NCBI GenBank assembly: GCA_016745075.1
Contig: JADGDD010000012.1
Coordinates: 56,580 to 120,579, forward strand
Reading direction: 5' to 3'
DNA length: 64,000 bases
Origin: Planctomycetota bacterium
GTDB lineage: Bacteria; Planctomycetota; UBA11346
In this document: positions 25,335-35,678 of the stretch, piece after piece
Layout: the number at the start of each line of letters is the position of its first letter
Position numbering within the stretch: the stretch's first letter is position 1
Notes under the pieces: model-generated
Database searches by the model: none
Told to the model about the DNA's origin: nothing
Seen by the model: the letters and a program-made list of their open reading frames with translations, nothing else
Position numbers and translations under genes: made by a program

Positions 25335-28300
25335 ATGTTCGCTTCCGAGGAATGGATTCATCAATTTCCCCCATCGTTTGTTGAACGAGGGCGACAATAT
25401 TTCAAGGATGGCCATGTTGCTCACGTTTGGATCGACACCGACGAAGAATCCATAGATGGTATTGTCCATAATGGCCGTGGTCAAGAATACGAGCAAAGTA
25501 TTTGGCGAAGTAACTCTCGCCACTACCCTGTCCGCTCCATCTGTAGCTGTCCACTGCAAGGTGATTGTAAACACGTCATTGCCGTTCTGCTGGCGGCAGT
25601 ACAGCAGCAAACTGAGAGTCCGCGCACCTGCATTCCAGACACACTGCCGCCAGAATCCAGCACTGGCGCTACTGTGCCTATGAGCGCTTGGCAAGAACGA
25701 ACCCTTAGCCGTTTAGCCGCCCGAGAAGAAACGTGGCCTGCCCATATCAAGCAGCGAGTGCTCTACATCGTATCATGCAAAGCCACTGGTTTCTTTGTTC
25801 AACCACACTCTGCTTATAAACGAAAACGAGGACCATATAGCCAGCGCAAAAAACTTGATGCTCGTACCTTTCTCTACGGACGTTCTGGGGTGCCGTTATA
25901 CGTACTCGATTCTGACGTAGCTTTGCTCGATGATCTCTACCGAGCAGGCACAGATGATACAGCCGACTCTACCGCTGGTCTGTTTATCTCTGGCGCTCAT
26001 GAACACAGCGCCAGCCTACTTCTTCGTCTTGCTCGCAGTAATCGTTGTTTTCACGAAAGCCTACTCAATAAAAACCTCCTTCAACTCAGCAGCACAGAAC
26101 AAAGCACCAGTCTTTCATGGCAGTCATCAGACAATGGTATCATTCTTTCTCTAGATAATTCTGAAATTACTCCCTGCATCCTCAATGCTGCGCTTTACCT
26201 TCGGGCGACAAAAACCCATACCGAAATTGGCCCCCTACACCTTTCCTATCCTACACACCAAGTGCAAATAGCCCTTGATATGCCAGCTATCCGTCAGCAT
26301 CAACTACATCATAGTTCGCTTTTTTTAGCTGAACATCTACCTGATTTGCCAACATTACCAGAACCTTCTACTAGCCGTGCTCCGAAAAAACCGGTCCCAC
26401 ATTTATTTCTTGGAACCGAACAGCTTGTTTGGCAAACTGGCCAACGCGCTATTGAACGCGCCCTACATTCCATCTGTAAACCAGTCTTTTCTTATGATGA
26501 TCAATTTATTGAATATTATGATACCAGAGAAGCTATCCCCATTCACAACAAAACGGATAGCTCTGAAAAAAATGTTTTACGTCATTATCAAAACGAACAT
26601 CAACGCTTAGAAGAACTTCGAGATGCTGGTTTTTTTCAACTAGAAACACACGAACATCTTATTCCACCACCGGCTTTTTCCTCATGGTGGAGTTGGCTGC
26701 CCCATACAGAATCACATACCGCACTCGGATCTGCATTCTCTCCGCTCCTACTACCGGAGCTTGAAAAGCTGGGCTGGATTATTCATGCACCCGAAGAATG
26801 GAACCGTACAGATATATTAGATCCAGACGATTGGTTCTCTCAGATTGAAGAACAAGATTCACTTATTAATTGGTTTGATTTACATTTAGGTGTACACGTC
26901 GGTAATGAGCGTATTAATTTACTACCGGTTATCGCTGGACTTCTAGAACAACCAGACCCACTTGCCGGATTGCATACAGACAAAGACTCCTCACTCGTAC
27001 CACTTGGTGGGTCTCGGTATTTACGCCTACCAACGCAGCTACTCACCAATTTACTGACTCATTTATTTTCATTATTTGATTCACCACTCAGCAATGATGG
27101 CACCCTCTCTCTTTCGCTTGGGCAGTCTGCTTCGCTCACTGAACTAGATAAACACGTTACCGACCTACGTTGGACTGGCGGTCAACGACAACGTGATATC
27201 GGTAAAAAACTTACAGACATACGTACCATCGCACCCCTTTCTCCTCCCACTGATTTTCAAGCGACTTTACGCCCTTATCAACAAGATGGCCTTGCGTGGC
27301 TACAATTTATTCGTGAATTAGGTATGGGTGGCATACTTGCCGATGACATGGGACTTGGGAAAACCATCCAAGCCTTGGCTCATATACATTACGAAAAAAA
27401 TGCTGGTCGTTTAGATAAACCATGTCTGGTTGTAGCACCAACCAGTGTCATTGGTAACTGGAAACGAGAGACCGATCGTTTTGCCCCCTCTTTACGCACA
27501 ATGGTTTTTCATGGCACAGACCGTCATAAATACGCCAAACAATTCAACATGCACGATATTATTTTTACGACCTACGCCTTGCTCCACAGAGATAGTAAAC
27601 ATTTTTCCCAGCATAGCTATCACGCTCTTATTCTAGATGAAGCACAGTATATAAAAAACCCACTCGCCAAAGCTACACGTGCCGCCTGTTCCCTACAAGC
27701 TCATCATCGTATCTGTTTAACAGGCACACCTATAGAGAATCACCTTGGTGAATTATGGTCACAATTTAATTTCCTCAATCCAGGACTACTTGGTGACCAC
27801 AAACGATTCACAAAATTTTTCCGAACACCCATCGAAAAACACCTTGATGGCGATAAGAAAAACATGCTCGCACGTCGTGTTTCACCATTCATTATTCGAC
27901 GAACCAAAGAATTAGTCGCCAGTGACTTACCAGAAAAGACGGAAATTATTCAAAGTATTTCCCTGAATGACGAACAAAAAAACGTCTATGAAAGCGTCCG
28001 TCTAGCCATGGACAAAAAAGTACGGACTGCCCTTTCAAAACATGGGCTTGCTCGTAGTCATATTCTTGTTTTAGAAGCACTTTTAAAACTTCGGCAAGTC
28101 TGTTGCCACCCACGTCTTCTCAAAACCCGTGAAACTCAGCACACAGAACGCTCCGCAAAACTTGACCGTTTAATGGAATTACTACCAACCCTTATAGAAG
28201 ATGGACGACGTATTTTGTTATTCTCTCAATTTACTAGCATGCTCTCTCTTATTGCCTCTGCATGCGATGAAGCAGAAATCCCTTATATAACCCTCACTGG

Positions 28301-28664
28301 CCGTACTAAAAACCGACAAAAACTCATAGACCGTTTCCAAGACGACAACAGCATCCCGCTATTCTTAATTAGTCTAAAAGCGGGTGGTACAGGATTAAAC
28401 CTTACCGCCGCTGACACGGTTATTCACTACGACCCATGGTGGAACCCTGCTGTTGAGCGGCAAGCCACAGATCGAGCACATCGTATTGGACAAGATAAAC
28501 CCGTTTTTGTCTACAAACTCATTACTGAAGGAACAGTTGAAGAAAAAATATGTGATCTTCATGATCGCAAAACAGCCATCGCTCATACTATTTTCTCAAA
28601 TGATGGCAGTGCCAATCCGAAATTAACCGATGCTGATATTGAAGAATTATTGAAACCACTTTAA
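25335..28664 (+). CDS. SWIM zinc-finger and SNF2-family helicase/ATPase
   Basis: 1,109-residue protein. The N-terminus has a SWIM zinc finger (Cys70-x-Cys72-x5-Cys78-x-His80). The middle 550 residues are a poorly conserved region usual in bacterial SNF2 proteins. The C-terminal half is a Swi2/Snf2 ATPase: LADDMGLGKT near 670, DEAQYIKN near 767, LTGTPIEN, and the second RecA lobe with SLKAGGTGLNLT and DRAHRIGQ. It probably remodels protein-DNA or RNA polymerase complexes (HepA/RapA-like group). It is transcribed away from the tRNA operon and stands alone. Confidence 0.9.
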   Translation: MFASEEWIHQFPPSFVERGRQYFKDGHVAHVWIDTDEESIDGIVHNGRGQEYEQSIWRSNSRHYPVRSICSCPLQGDCKHVIAVLLAAVQQQTESPRTCIPDTLPPESSTGATVPMSAWQERTLSRLAAREETWPAHIKQRVLYIVSCKATGFFVQPHSAYKRKRGPYSQRKKLDARTFLYGRSGVPLYVLDSDVALLDDLYRAGTDDTADSTAGLFISGAHEHSASLLLRLARSNRCFHESLLNKNLLQLSSTEQSTSLSWQSSDNGIILSLDNSEITPCILNAALYLRATKTHTEIGPLHLSYPTHQVQIALDMPAIRQHQLHHSSLFLAEHLPDLPTLPEPSTSRAPKKPVPHLFLGTEQLVWQTGQRAIERALHSICKPVFSYDDQFIEYYDTREAIPIHNKTDSSEKNVLRHYQNEHQRLEELRDAGFFQLETHEHLIPPPAFSSWWSWLPHTESHTALGSAFSPLLLPELEKLGWIIHAPEEWNRTDILDPDDWFSQIEEQDSLINWFDLHLGVHVGNERINLLPVIAGLLEQPDPLAGLHTDKDSSLVPLGGSRYLRLPTQLLTNLLTHLFSLFDSPLSNDGTLSLSLGQSASLTELDKHVTDLRWTGGQRQRDIGKKLTDIRTIAPLSPPTDFQATLRPYQQDGLAWLQFIRELGMGGILADDMGLGKTIQALAHIHYEKNAGRLDKPCLVVAPTSVIGNWKRETDRFAPSLRTMVFHGTDRHKYAKQFNMHDIIFTTYALLHRDSKHFSQHSYHALILDEAQYIKNPLAKATRAACSLQAHHRICLTGTPIENHLGELWSQFNFLNPGLLGDHKRFTKFFRTPIEKHLDGDKKNMLARRVSPFIIRRTKELVASDLPEKTEIIQSISLNDEQKNVYESVRLAMDKKVRTALSKHGLARSHILVLEALLKLRQVCCHPRLLKTRETQHTERSAKLDRLMELLPTLIEDGRRILLFSQFTSMLSLIASACDEAEIPYITLTGRTKNRQKLIDRFQDDNSIPLFLISLKAGGTGLNLTAADTVIHYDPWWNPAVERQATDRAHRIGQDKPVFVYKLITEGTVEEKICDLHDRKTAIAHTIFSNDGSANPKLTDADIEELLKPL

Positions 28665-28679
28665 AGCATGGTCATCAGT

Positions 28680-29285
28680 TCAAATATTATCTGGGAATTG
28701 AACATGCACACTACGAGTGCGAACAAATGCTTCGCCAAATCGGGAATGTGCTAAATCTGGTATACTGTCTTCAATAAGCACCTGCATTTGCGCACGCGCC
28801 TCGTCATCTGAAAACCCACTAACCAAACGGTTCAAATCCGGTGAATACTCATAATAGCGATGACCCAGATGCCATGACATAATTGTTAACGAACAGTGGT
28901 CACGCTTGACCTCGTTAATAAACGGAGCCATCGCCTGCACGTTAACAGTCTGCAATAAGGTTTCAGGATCGAGCGGCTTAACAATAATATCGTTAGCACC
29001 AGCCTGCATGGCCTTATACGCCATACTGCCGGTGTAAGTTGTCGTAATGAGTACAACACCTTTGTCTGCAGCAGACAAATCACCAGAACGTATCTCACGA
29101 ATAAAATCAAGCACGCTATCGTCGCCAGACTCATAGGCCAGAAGCACAAGATCAAAATCGTTTTTGGACAAATTCAACATGCCCTCATCCAAATTCGATA
29201 CCATCGTCAAGTCCATGTTGCCTTGCAACATACGGCGGATAATCTTATGGCTTATCGAACTGGGATCTATATAGAGCACATGCAT
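28680..29285 (-). CDS. degenerate response-regulator receiver protein
   Basis: 201-residue protein. Residues 1-115 have the CheY fold pattern: acidic start VLYIDPSS, hydrophobic strand DFDLVLLA, threonine strand VLITTT, and Lys103 in VKPLD. The phosphoacceptor Asp that should follow DLVLL is Ala50, so normal phosphorylation is unlikely, although GDD lies shortly after. The C-terminal 85 residues are not recognised. It converges with the SNF2 gene with 15 bases between and lies downstream of fabV on the same strand, with 42 bases between. Confidence 0.75.
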   Translation of the reverse strand: MHVLYIDPSSISHKIIRRMLQGNMDLTMVSNLDEGMLNLSKNDFDLVLLAYESGDDSVLDFIREIRSGDLSAADKGVVLITTTYTGSMAYKAMQAGANDIIVKPLDPETLLQTVNVQAMAPFINEVKRDHCSLTIMSWHLGHRYYEYSPDLNRLVSGFSDDEARAQMQVLIEDSIPDLAHSRFGEAFVRTRSVHVQFPDNI

Positions 29286-29327
29286 AGGGCATTATACACC
29301 ACAAAGACAGAGACCGTCAACAACCTC

Positions 29328-30521
29328 TCAAATAAGATCTCTCACCGTTTCTACTGGCTTGCTGTAATCAACCCCATCAATCCCAAAGCCAAATAGGCGA
29401 CGGAACTCTTCTTGGAAGCCATCAAAATCAGCAATAGTACGCAGGTTAGCAGTGTTAATTTGCGGCCATACCTCATCAACTTTTGCTTGAATGGCATCAT
29501 CCAGCTCTAGTTCGTCAACACGGATAAGCCCATCTTCATCTACAACTGGTGTCTTGCCAGGACCAAGATGATCAACAAACAAACGGATAATTTGATCCAT
29601 ACACCCCTCATGAGTGCCCGCTTCTTTCATGATCTTAAACAGCACACCAATGTACAAGGTAACCACAGGAATAGCAGCTGACGCTTGTGTTACCAAAGCC
29701 TTATTCACGCTCACCCAAGCGTTACCAGCACAATGAGTCTGCAACTGACCGTTAATATTCTTAGCGGTCTCTTCCAAATGTTTCTTAGCCGCACCAATGC
29801 TACCAAATCGATATAAAGGCTTCGTTACAGCTGGGCCAATATAACTATAGGCAACACTACGGCAGCCTTCAGCAAGCAAGTCTGCTTCAATGAGTAAGTC
29901 CATCCACAATTGCCAATCTTCACCGCCCATAACCCTAACGGTTTCAGCAACTTCCTGATCGGTAGCCTTCTCAATAACAACTTCTTCAACCTCTTCATTA
30001 CGAAGATTCACTGTTTTTCCAAAAAAGTCTTCACCAATTGGCTTCAACACACTCGACCAAATAGTGTCACTATTGGGGTCTTTGCGTTTCGGGCTAGCCA
30101 AAGAATACACAACCATATCCAGTTTACCGTAACGTTCTTTTAACGCTGCAATAACCTGAGCACGTGTTTCATTAGAAAAAGCATCCGCATTAATCGTTTC
30201 CAAATGCAAACCGTCTTCTTTTGCCAAACGATGTGCTTCAGCGAGATTATTCCAACCAGCAGTACCCGGACGTTTCTCTTCACCAGGCTTCTCAAAACAC
30301 ACGCCTAAACAATTTGATTTATAGCCAAATACAGCCGCCAACAAACTCGACAAACCATAGCCCGTGCTAGAGCCAAGCACCAGCACATTACCTAGGCCTT
30401 CACCTGGACACTTCTCCTTCACCAGCGCAACCTGTTCACGCACATTTGCAGCACACCCCTCAGGATGGGTCGTCAAAGAAATAAATCCACGAATACGCGG
30501 CTCAATAACCTGCTCAGCCAT
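29328..30521 (-). CDS. fabV: trans-2-enoyl-ACP/CoA reductase FabV
   Basis: 397-residue NADH-dependent reductase that completes each fatty-acid elongation round. Seen are the N-terminal RIRGFISLTTHPEGCAANV, the nucleotide loop GSSTGYGLSSLLAAVFGY with CFEKP, VYSLASPKR, and the active-site region YSYIGPAVTKPLYRFGSIGAAK, all FabV hallmarks. The length matches the family (about 400). It is the triclosan-tolerant alternative to FabI. Confidence 0.95.
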   Translation of the reverse strand: MAEQVIEPRIRGFISLTTHPEGCAANVREQVALVKEKCPGEGLGNVLVLGSSTGYGLSSLLAAVFGYKSNCLGVCFEKPGEEKRPGTAGWNNLAEAHRLAKEDGLHLETINADAFSNETRAQVIAALKERYGKLDMVVYSLASPKRKDPNSDTIWSSVLKPIGEDFFGKTVNLRNEEVEEVVIEKATDQEVAETVRVMGGEDWQLWMDLLIEADLLAEGCRSVAYSYIGPAVTKPLYRFGSIGAAKKHLEETAKNINGQLQTHCAGNAWVSVNKALVTQASAAIPVVTLYIGVLFKIMKEAGTHEGCMDQIIRLFVDHLGPGKTPVVDEDGLIRVDELELDDAIQAKVDEVWPQINTANLRTIADFDGFQEEFRRLFGFGIDGVDYSKPVETVRDLI

Positions 30522-30640
30522 ACAGCAACTCCTCTATACGGCACTCTTGTATCACCCCGAACCTCGCTCTCAATACAACATATTTAGGACAGATATTTAT
30601 TAGTTGATTTTAGTTGATGATGTGCTATTTGTACATCCAT

Positions 30641-31633
30641 ATGACAGTGCCTCGTTCCAAATTGGTTGATATGAAGAGCGCTGGATGCTATCACCTTATG
30701 TCGCGGTGTGTTCGCCGTATTCATTTACTGGGCGGTAGCACTCAACATCGAAAAAAATGGATAGAACAACAATTACGGGTTTGCGCGGAAGTTTTTTGCG
30801 TTGATGTACTCTCTTTTGCTATTATGGACAATCATATTCACTTTGTGGTTAAACTACAGCCGCAACAGGCAGAGCAACTCGACCCAACAGAGGTTGCCTT
30901 AAGGTGGAGCCGTCTCTTTCCATCACCAGTTAATGAACTTGATGCACGTAGTCTTGCTATATTTGCTGCTAATGACGTCTGGATAGAAGAAAGAAGAGCC
31001 CGTCTTCTTTCACCATCGTGGTTGATGAAAATCATAAAAGAGCGAGTTGCGCGGCGAGCTAATAGAGAAGATGATATGCACGGTGCATTCTGGGAAGGGC
31101 GGTTTAAGTCAATCCGGCTCCTTGACCGCAGTGCCTTGCTGGCCTGTATGGCTTATGTTGATCTAAATCCGATACGGGCCGGGGCAGCCACTACCCCTGA
31201 AAAATCTAATTTCACTAGTGTTCAACATCGTTTACGCGCCCGTTATGAACAGAAAAATAGTGCACCTTGGCTCGCAAACTTTGATGCTACGGTCTTTTCC
31301 CATATGGATTCCCCCATTCTTCTAGATGATTATCTTCAGATGGTTGAAACAAGTGGGCGAATGATTCATCCCCGAAGTAAAGGTGTTATTCCTGAGAAAA
31401 TACCCCCACTCGTGGAAAGGCTTGCTCTTCATAAAGCATCTTGGATCCCTTTTCTCACATCGTCATCAGCCAGCAGAGGAACAGCGATAGGCGAAGCAAA
31501 CTGCCGCGCCCGTGAAGCGATTCGCAGGGGAGCAAAATGGGTTTCAAATATGTGTACGCTTCGGTTCAAGTCACAAACTACTCAGAACTGGGATGATGAA
31601 GCGCTCTCATTTGAAGACGCCCCAAACGGGTAA
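30641..31633 (+). CDS. REP-associated tyrosine transposase (RAYT, Y1 family)
   Basis: About 330 residues of the Y1 transposase superfamily (IS200/IS605-related). Seen are the N-terminal YHLMSRCVRR, the metal-binding HUH motif His65-Ile-His67 in MDNHIHFVVKL, FWEGRFKSIRLLD, and Tyr172 in AYVDLNPIRAG as a likely nucleophile candidate. Such proteins are usually single-copy, lack flanking inverted repeats, and move or maintain REP palindromes. Its last 56 bases overlap the opposite-strand TPR gene. ATG 30641 is chosen because it gives the usual short lead before YHL; the frame is open from 30614. I found no REP palindrome at its borders. Confidence 0.88.
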   Translation: MTVPRSKLVDMKSAGCYHLMSRCVRRIHLLGGSTQHRKKWIEQQLRVCAEVFCVDVLSFAIMDNHIHFVVKLQPQQAEQLDPTEVALRWSRLFPSPVNELDARSLAIFAANDVWIEERRARLLSPSWLMKIIKERVARRANREDDMHGAFWEGRFKSIRLLDRSALLACMAYVDLNPIRAGAATTPEKSNFTSVQHRLRARYEQKNSAPWLANFDATVFSHMDSPILLDDYLQMVETSGRMIHPRSKGVIPEKIPPLVERLALHKASWIPFLTSSSASRGTAIGEANCRAREAIRRGAKWVSNMCTLRFKSQTTQNWDDEALSFEDAPNG

Positions 31634-32282
31634 CTACCTTTTGGTAAGAGGGATCATTTTCATCGATACGCGCAAGTGCATCTAACAAGACCTTCTCTGC
31701 TTCATTGTAATAACGTTCTTCCATAAGCACATCCACATAATCCACTTTGTCAGCTATGCTCTGCCATGTGCATCCATACTGAACAGCTAAATTCCATGCA
31801 TCGTGCGCCTTTATCGTATTTTTTTCCCGGGCATACAATCGGAATCGATCAAAATAATGGTAACCAGCCATGTCAGGGTCAACCTTTAAAGCCGCAGCAA
31901 ATAAAACATCATCTCGTAATTCGTATTCAGCAAGATGCTCAGCTGCCCGTTTTTGATCTGGATTAAAACGAGGGTCATCTGACATGCTTACCGTGAATTG
32001 CATGGTTTCTCGAGCGATGAAAGCACCAAGCAACACAAAAACCGCAAAAAATACGAGGATGACACTCATGTAGAGTCTCAACGCAAAACTCGGCTTAGGA
32101 AGGTACATCGTTGTTTCCATGACAGCAGTAGATGCACTCTGCTTCTCTGCTTCTTCCTCATTATTTGTTAAAGAGGCCTTCGGCTGGGTGGTCGCAGCAA
32201 TTGTCTCATCAATGGAATGACCCACCCGTGTTTCCTGGCTGGCATCCATAAGCGTATCAAAGTTCGATGACGATGGTTCCAT
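31578..32282 (-). CDS. TPR-containing single-pass membrane protein
   Basis: About 234 residues, not assigned to a named family. Residues 1-75 are polar and acidic (EEEAEKQSAS), a single helix follows (LYMSVILVFFAVFVLLGAFIA), and the rest is helical with TPR-like repeats (AAEHLAEYELRDDVLFAAALKVDP, YYNEAEKVLLDALARIDENDP). It probably sits in the inner membrane with the TPR part outside the cytoplasm. AGGAGG lies 12 bases before ATG 32282; TTG 32294 is too close to it. The 3' end overlaps the RAYT gene tail to tail. Confidence 0.7.
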   Translation of the reverse strand: MEPSSSNFDTLMDASQETRVGHSIDETIAATTQPKASLTNNEEEAEKQSASTAVMETTMYLPKPSFALRLYMSVILVFFAVFVLLGAFIARETMQFTVSMSDDPRFNPDQKRAAEHLAEYELRDDVLFAAALKVDPDMAGYHYFDRFRLYAREKNTIKAHDAWNLAVQYGCTWQSIADKVDYVDVLMEERYYNEAEKVLLDALARIDENDPSYQKVVTRLGRLQMRALHHPSSE

Positions 32283-32332
32283 GAAAGAGTACAACCTCCT
32301 AAGGTACCAAACGCAAGTAGTATGCCTATAAC

Positions 32333-33322
32333 TTAAACGTCACCAATGCCAGGCAATGTTAAGCCAAGATGCATCTCGCCTTGGGTTGTTAAAATGCGCC
32401 CTTGAGGAGTTTTATTGATCAGACCATTCTGAATGAGAAATGGTTCATAAACATCTTCAATGGTGCTTTCCTCTTCGCCAATGGTAACGGCAACAGTCTT
32501 GAGGCCTACCGGACGACCATGTTGGGCCAAACAGCGTAGTATACGACGATCAAGGTCGGTCAAACCACGACCGTCTATGCCAAGCATATCCAACCCTTCT
32601 TCTGCTACGGCACTCGTGATACAGTTATTATAACGAACCTGCGCTAAATCACGGATACGCCGCAGGTGGTTATTTGCATAACGCGCTGTACCACGACTAC
32701 GCGCCGCTATAACCCCCAAACCATCCTCGTCTGCATCGACTTCTAGCAACGCAGCGCTCCGGCTAAGAATGGTGGTAAGCTCTTCTTTGCTATACAGATC
32801 TAGGCGCTCACGAATACCAAAGCGAGCGCGAAAAGGCGCACTTAATTGACCCTCGCGGGTTGTAGCTGCTACTAAGGTAAACGGTGGCAAGGTCAGGGTT
32901 AAGGTATCACTGGTAGCTCCTTCACCCAATTGAATCGTAATTCGATAATCTTCCATCGCAGAATAAAGATATTCTTCCACCACTCGCTTTAAAGCATGCA
33001 CTTCATCAATAAACAAAACACTGCCTGGCCGTAAGGCAGAGAGCAAGCCAGCAAGGTCTCCTGGCTTTTCAAGCATCGGGCCTGCGGTTTCTTTTATTTC
33101 AGCGCCCATCTCGCGCGCCATAATGTGGGCCAACGTTGTTTTGCCGAGCCCCGGCGGCCCAGACAACAATACATGATCTAAAGGCTCTTCTCGCCCCTGT
33201 GCTGCTTCTATCGCAACAGACAAATTACGAACAACATGTGACTGACCAGTAAACTCGCGCAGGTGCTGTGGCCGTAAAGCCCGATCACCGCCCTCATCTA
33301 TGCCGCCAGCAAAATCATTCAT
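32333..33322 (-). CDS. ruvB: Holliday junction branch migration helicase RuvB
   Basis: About 329 residues. Walker A GPPGLGKTT, Walker B FIDEVH, sensor AATTREGQLSAPFRARFGI, and the C-terminal winged helix RPVGLKTVAVTIGEEESTIEDVYEPFL are all present. The Arg-finger segment reads RGTARYANNHLRRIRD instead of the common RGTPRIANRLLRR, a mild divergence. The start is uncertain among 33322, 33331 and TTG 33343. ruvA and ruvC are not adjacent. Confidence 0.95.
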   Translation of the reverse strand: MNDFAGGIDEGGDRALRPQHLREFTGQSHVVRNLSVAIEAAQGREEPLDHVLLSGPPGLGKTTLAHIMAREMGAEIKETAGPMLEKPGDLAGLLSALRPGSVLFIDEVHALKRVVEEYLYSAMEDYRITIQLGEGATSDTLTLTLPPFTLVAATTREGQLSAPFRARFGIRERLDLYSKEELTTILSRSAALLEVDADEDGLGVIAARSRGTARYANNHLRRIRDLAQVRYNNCITSAVAEEGLDMLGIDGRGLTDLDRRILRCLAQHGRPVGLKTVAVTIGEEESTIEDVYEPFLIQNGLINKTPQGRILTTQGEMHLGLTLPGIGDV

Positions 33323-33402
33323 TTCTACCATTGCTCCATTCAACAGAAAAGGGCAGAGCCGTCAACAGCCCTGCCCCTTTAAGGATCAAACATAAGTTGT
33401 TC

Positions 33403-34293
33403 TTATTTTTTACCGATAGCTTTCAACAAGGTTTCGCCAAGAGCCGCTGGACTTTCAGCAATGTGCACACCAGCATCACGCATAGCAGCAAACTTCGCTT
33501 CTGCGGTTCCAGTGTTACCAGAAACAATAGCGCCAGCATGGCCCATGCGTTTGCCTTTCGGTGCATGGCTACCTGCAATGAAACCAGCAACAGGCTTGGT
33601 GACATATTCTTTAATAAATTCGCAGGCTTTTTCTTCTGCGTCACCACCAATTTCACCGATCATAATAATTTGTTCGGTTTCATCATCATCTTGAAATAAT
33701 TTTAGGGCATCAATAAAGTTAGTACCATTAATTGGATCACCACCAATACCAATACAGGTGCTTTGTCCAAGACCGGCAAGCGTGGTTTGATGAACCGCTT
33801 CATAAGTTAATGTGCCACTACGGCTTACAATACCAGTAGTTCCACGTTTGTGGATATAACCAGGCATGATGCCAATTTTACATTCATCAGGAGTAATAAC
33901 GCCGGGACAGTTTGGGCCAACCAAACGGCTCTTAGAATGTACCAATGCTTTTTTCACAGCGTACATATCACGAACTGGAATACCTTCGGTGATACAAACA
34001 ATTAAAGGAATTCCTGCATCAATCGCTTCAAGAATAGCATCAGCAGCAAACGGAGGTGGTACAAATACCATAGTTGCTGTAGCACCGACTTTTTCAACGG
34101 CTTCATGAACGCTATTAAAAATGGGGTAAGTGGTACCATTATCAGCAGTCCATTCTTGACCACCTTTACCTGGTGTTACGCCGCCAACAAATTGGGTGCC
34201 GTAGTCAATAGAACCGTTTGAATGAAAACTACCAACTTTACCAGTAATACCTTGGCAGATAAGCCGTGTATTTTTATCGACAAGTGTGGACAT
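33403..34293 (-). CDS. sucD: succinyl-CoA synthetase alpha subunit
   Basis: 296-residue subunit of the TCA-cycle ligase. Seen are the CoA-binding Rossmann start [15 protein letters not shown], the stretch [21 protein letters not shown], and the phosphohistidine in [17 protein letters not shown] 34293 gives the usual N-terminus [12 protein letters not shown]. It starts one base past the sucC stop, so they are coupled. Confidence 0.96.
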   Translation of the reverse strand: MSTLVDKNTRLICQGITGKVGSFHSNGSIDYGTQFVGGVTPGKGGQEWTADNGTTYPIFNSVHEAVEKVGATATMVFVPPPFAADAILEAIDAGIPLIVCITEGIPVRDMYAVKKALVHSKSRLVGPNCPGVITPDECKIGIMPGYIHKRGTTGIVSRSGTLTYEAVHQTTLAGLGQSTCIGIGGDPINGTNFIDALKLFQDDDETEQIIMIGEIGGDAEEKACEFIKEYVTKPVAGFIAGSHAPKGKRMGHAGAIVSGNTGTAEAKFAAMRDAGVHIAESPAALGETLLKAIGKK

Positions 34294-34294
34294 A

Positions 34295-35533
34295 TTAAAC
34301 CCCCTTCTTCGCGCGATAGTCAGCGGCAGCCTTAGCAGCCTTAGCACAACCATCTTTTAAATCGTCAGCAGCAATAACCGCAAGGTCACTCTCTGCGATA
34401 AGTTTTTTGCCAATTTCTACGTTGGTTCCCTCTAAGCGAACAACAAGCGGACGATCAAGACCAACTTCTTTAACTGCCGTTAATACACCTTCAGCAATAA
34501 CATCACACTTCATGATACCGCCAAAAATATTTACTAAAATAGCTTCAACATTATCATCTTTGAGAATAATTTTAAATGCAGTACACACTTTTTCTGCAGT
34601 CGCACCACCACCTACATCTAGGAAGTTCGCAGGGAAAGCATTGTAATCTTTTCCGTATACGGCAATCGCATCCATAGTGGCCATAGCAAGACCAGCACCA
34701 TTTACCAAACAGCCAATATTACCATCTAGTTTTACGAAAGCCATATCGTGCTCGGCAGCTTCTAATTCTGCTGGATCCTCTTCATTAGGGTCAAGCATAG
34801 CAGCAATATCTTTATGACGGAACATCGCGTTATCGTCAAAGCTCATTTTACTATCAAGAGCGATAACTTGATCATCACCAGTGACAACAAGTGGATTCAC
34901 TTCTAACATGTCGGCATCTGTTTCAATAAAACAAGTACACATAGCAGCGGCGGTCTTAGCAAATGCATTAATTTGTTTTGGTGTTAAGCCAATAGCAAAG
35001 CCAAGTTTGCGCGCTTCCCAGCCTTGCAGACCTTGATGTGGATCAAAATGTAACTTATGGATAAGTTCTGGTGTTTCTTCGGCAACATCTTCAATATCCA
35101 TGCCGCCTTCTGATGAAACCATAATCAATGGCTTAGACACAGAACGGTCCATCAAAATAGACATGTATAATTCATTCGCAATATCACAACCATCTTCAAT
35201 ATACAAACGTTGAACCTGTTTGCAGCCGTCACCAGTTTGAATTGTTTTCAAATAATTACCAAGTAATTTGGTCGCGTATTCCTTGGCTTCCGCTGGACTT
35301 TTGGCTAGCTTAACGCCGCCTTCCATCACAAGCTCGGTCATAGCTTCGTCTGCATATACAGTTCCTTTACCGCGACCGCCAGCATGGATTTGGCTCTTCA
35401 CCACAACCACTGGACTTCCAAGCTCTACGGCTGCTGCTTCAGCTTCTTCCGCAGTAGTACAGGCTATGCCTTTCACAACTGGCACCCCGTACTTGGCAAA
35501 CAGTTGTTTACCTTGATATTCATGGATCTTCAT
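34295..35533 (-). CDS. sucC: succinyl-CoA synthetase beta subunit
   Basis: 412-residue ATP-grasp subunit. It opens [19 protein letters not shown] and has [14 protein letters not shown] (nucleotide region), [28 protein letters not shown] and [13 protein letters not shown]. It is slightly longer than E. coli SucC (388), with extra residues spread through the ATP-grasp region. It heads the sucCD operon, divergent from aroDE. Confidence 0.96.
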   Translation of the reverse strand: MKIHEYQGKQLFAKYGVPVVKGIACTTAEEAEAAAVELGSPVVVVKSQIHAGGRGKGTVYADEAMTELVMEGGVKLAKSPAEAKEYATKLLGNYLKTIQTGDGCKQVQRLYIEDGCDIANELYMSILMDRSVSKPLIMVSSEGGMDIEDVAEETPELIHKLHFDPHQGLQGWEARKLGFAIGLTPKQINAFAKTAAAMCTCFIETDADMLEVNPLVVTGDDQVIALDSKMSFDDNAMFRHKDIAAMLDPNEEDPAELEAAEHDMAFVKLDGNIGCLVNGAGLAMATMDAIAVYGKDYNAFPANFLDVGGGATAEKVCTAFKIILKDDNVEAILVNIFGGIMKCDVIAEGVLTAVKEVGLDRPLVVRLEGTNVEIGKKLIAESDLAVIAADDLKDGCAKAAKAAADYRAKKGV

Positions 35534-35678
35534 TGATCACCCTTTCGACACACGCACTACAGCAAAGCAGCCGTGCTCTTAATTATGTACGATGCCATGT
35601 ATAGTCTATCTCCACCCCCCTCTGCCAAGTAGCAATTTTTGTACAGCTATGCTTCCCACACACACAGCAATTCACGGA

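Noticed and set aside
30641..31633. A complete IS200/IS605 insertion sequence around the Y1 transposase.
   Set aside because: No subterminal hairpins, target site or TnpB gene are seen. The gene overlaps a resident gene tail to tail, as single-copy RAYT genes often do.
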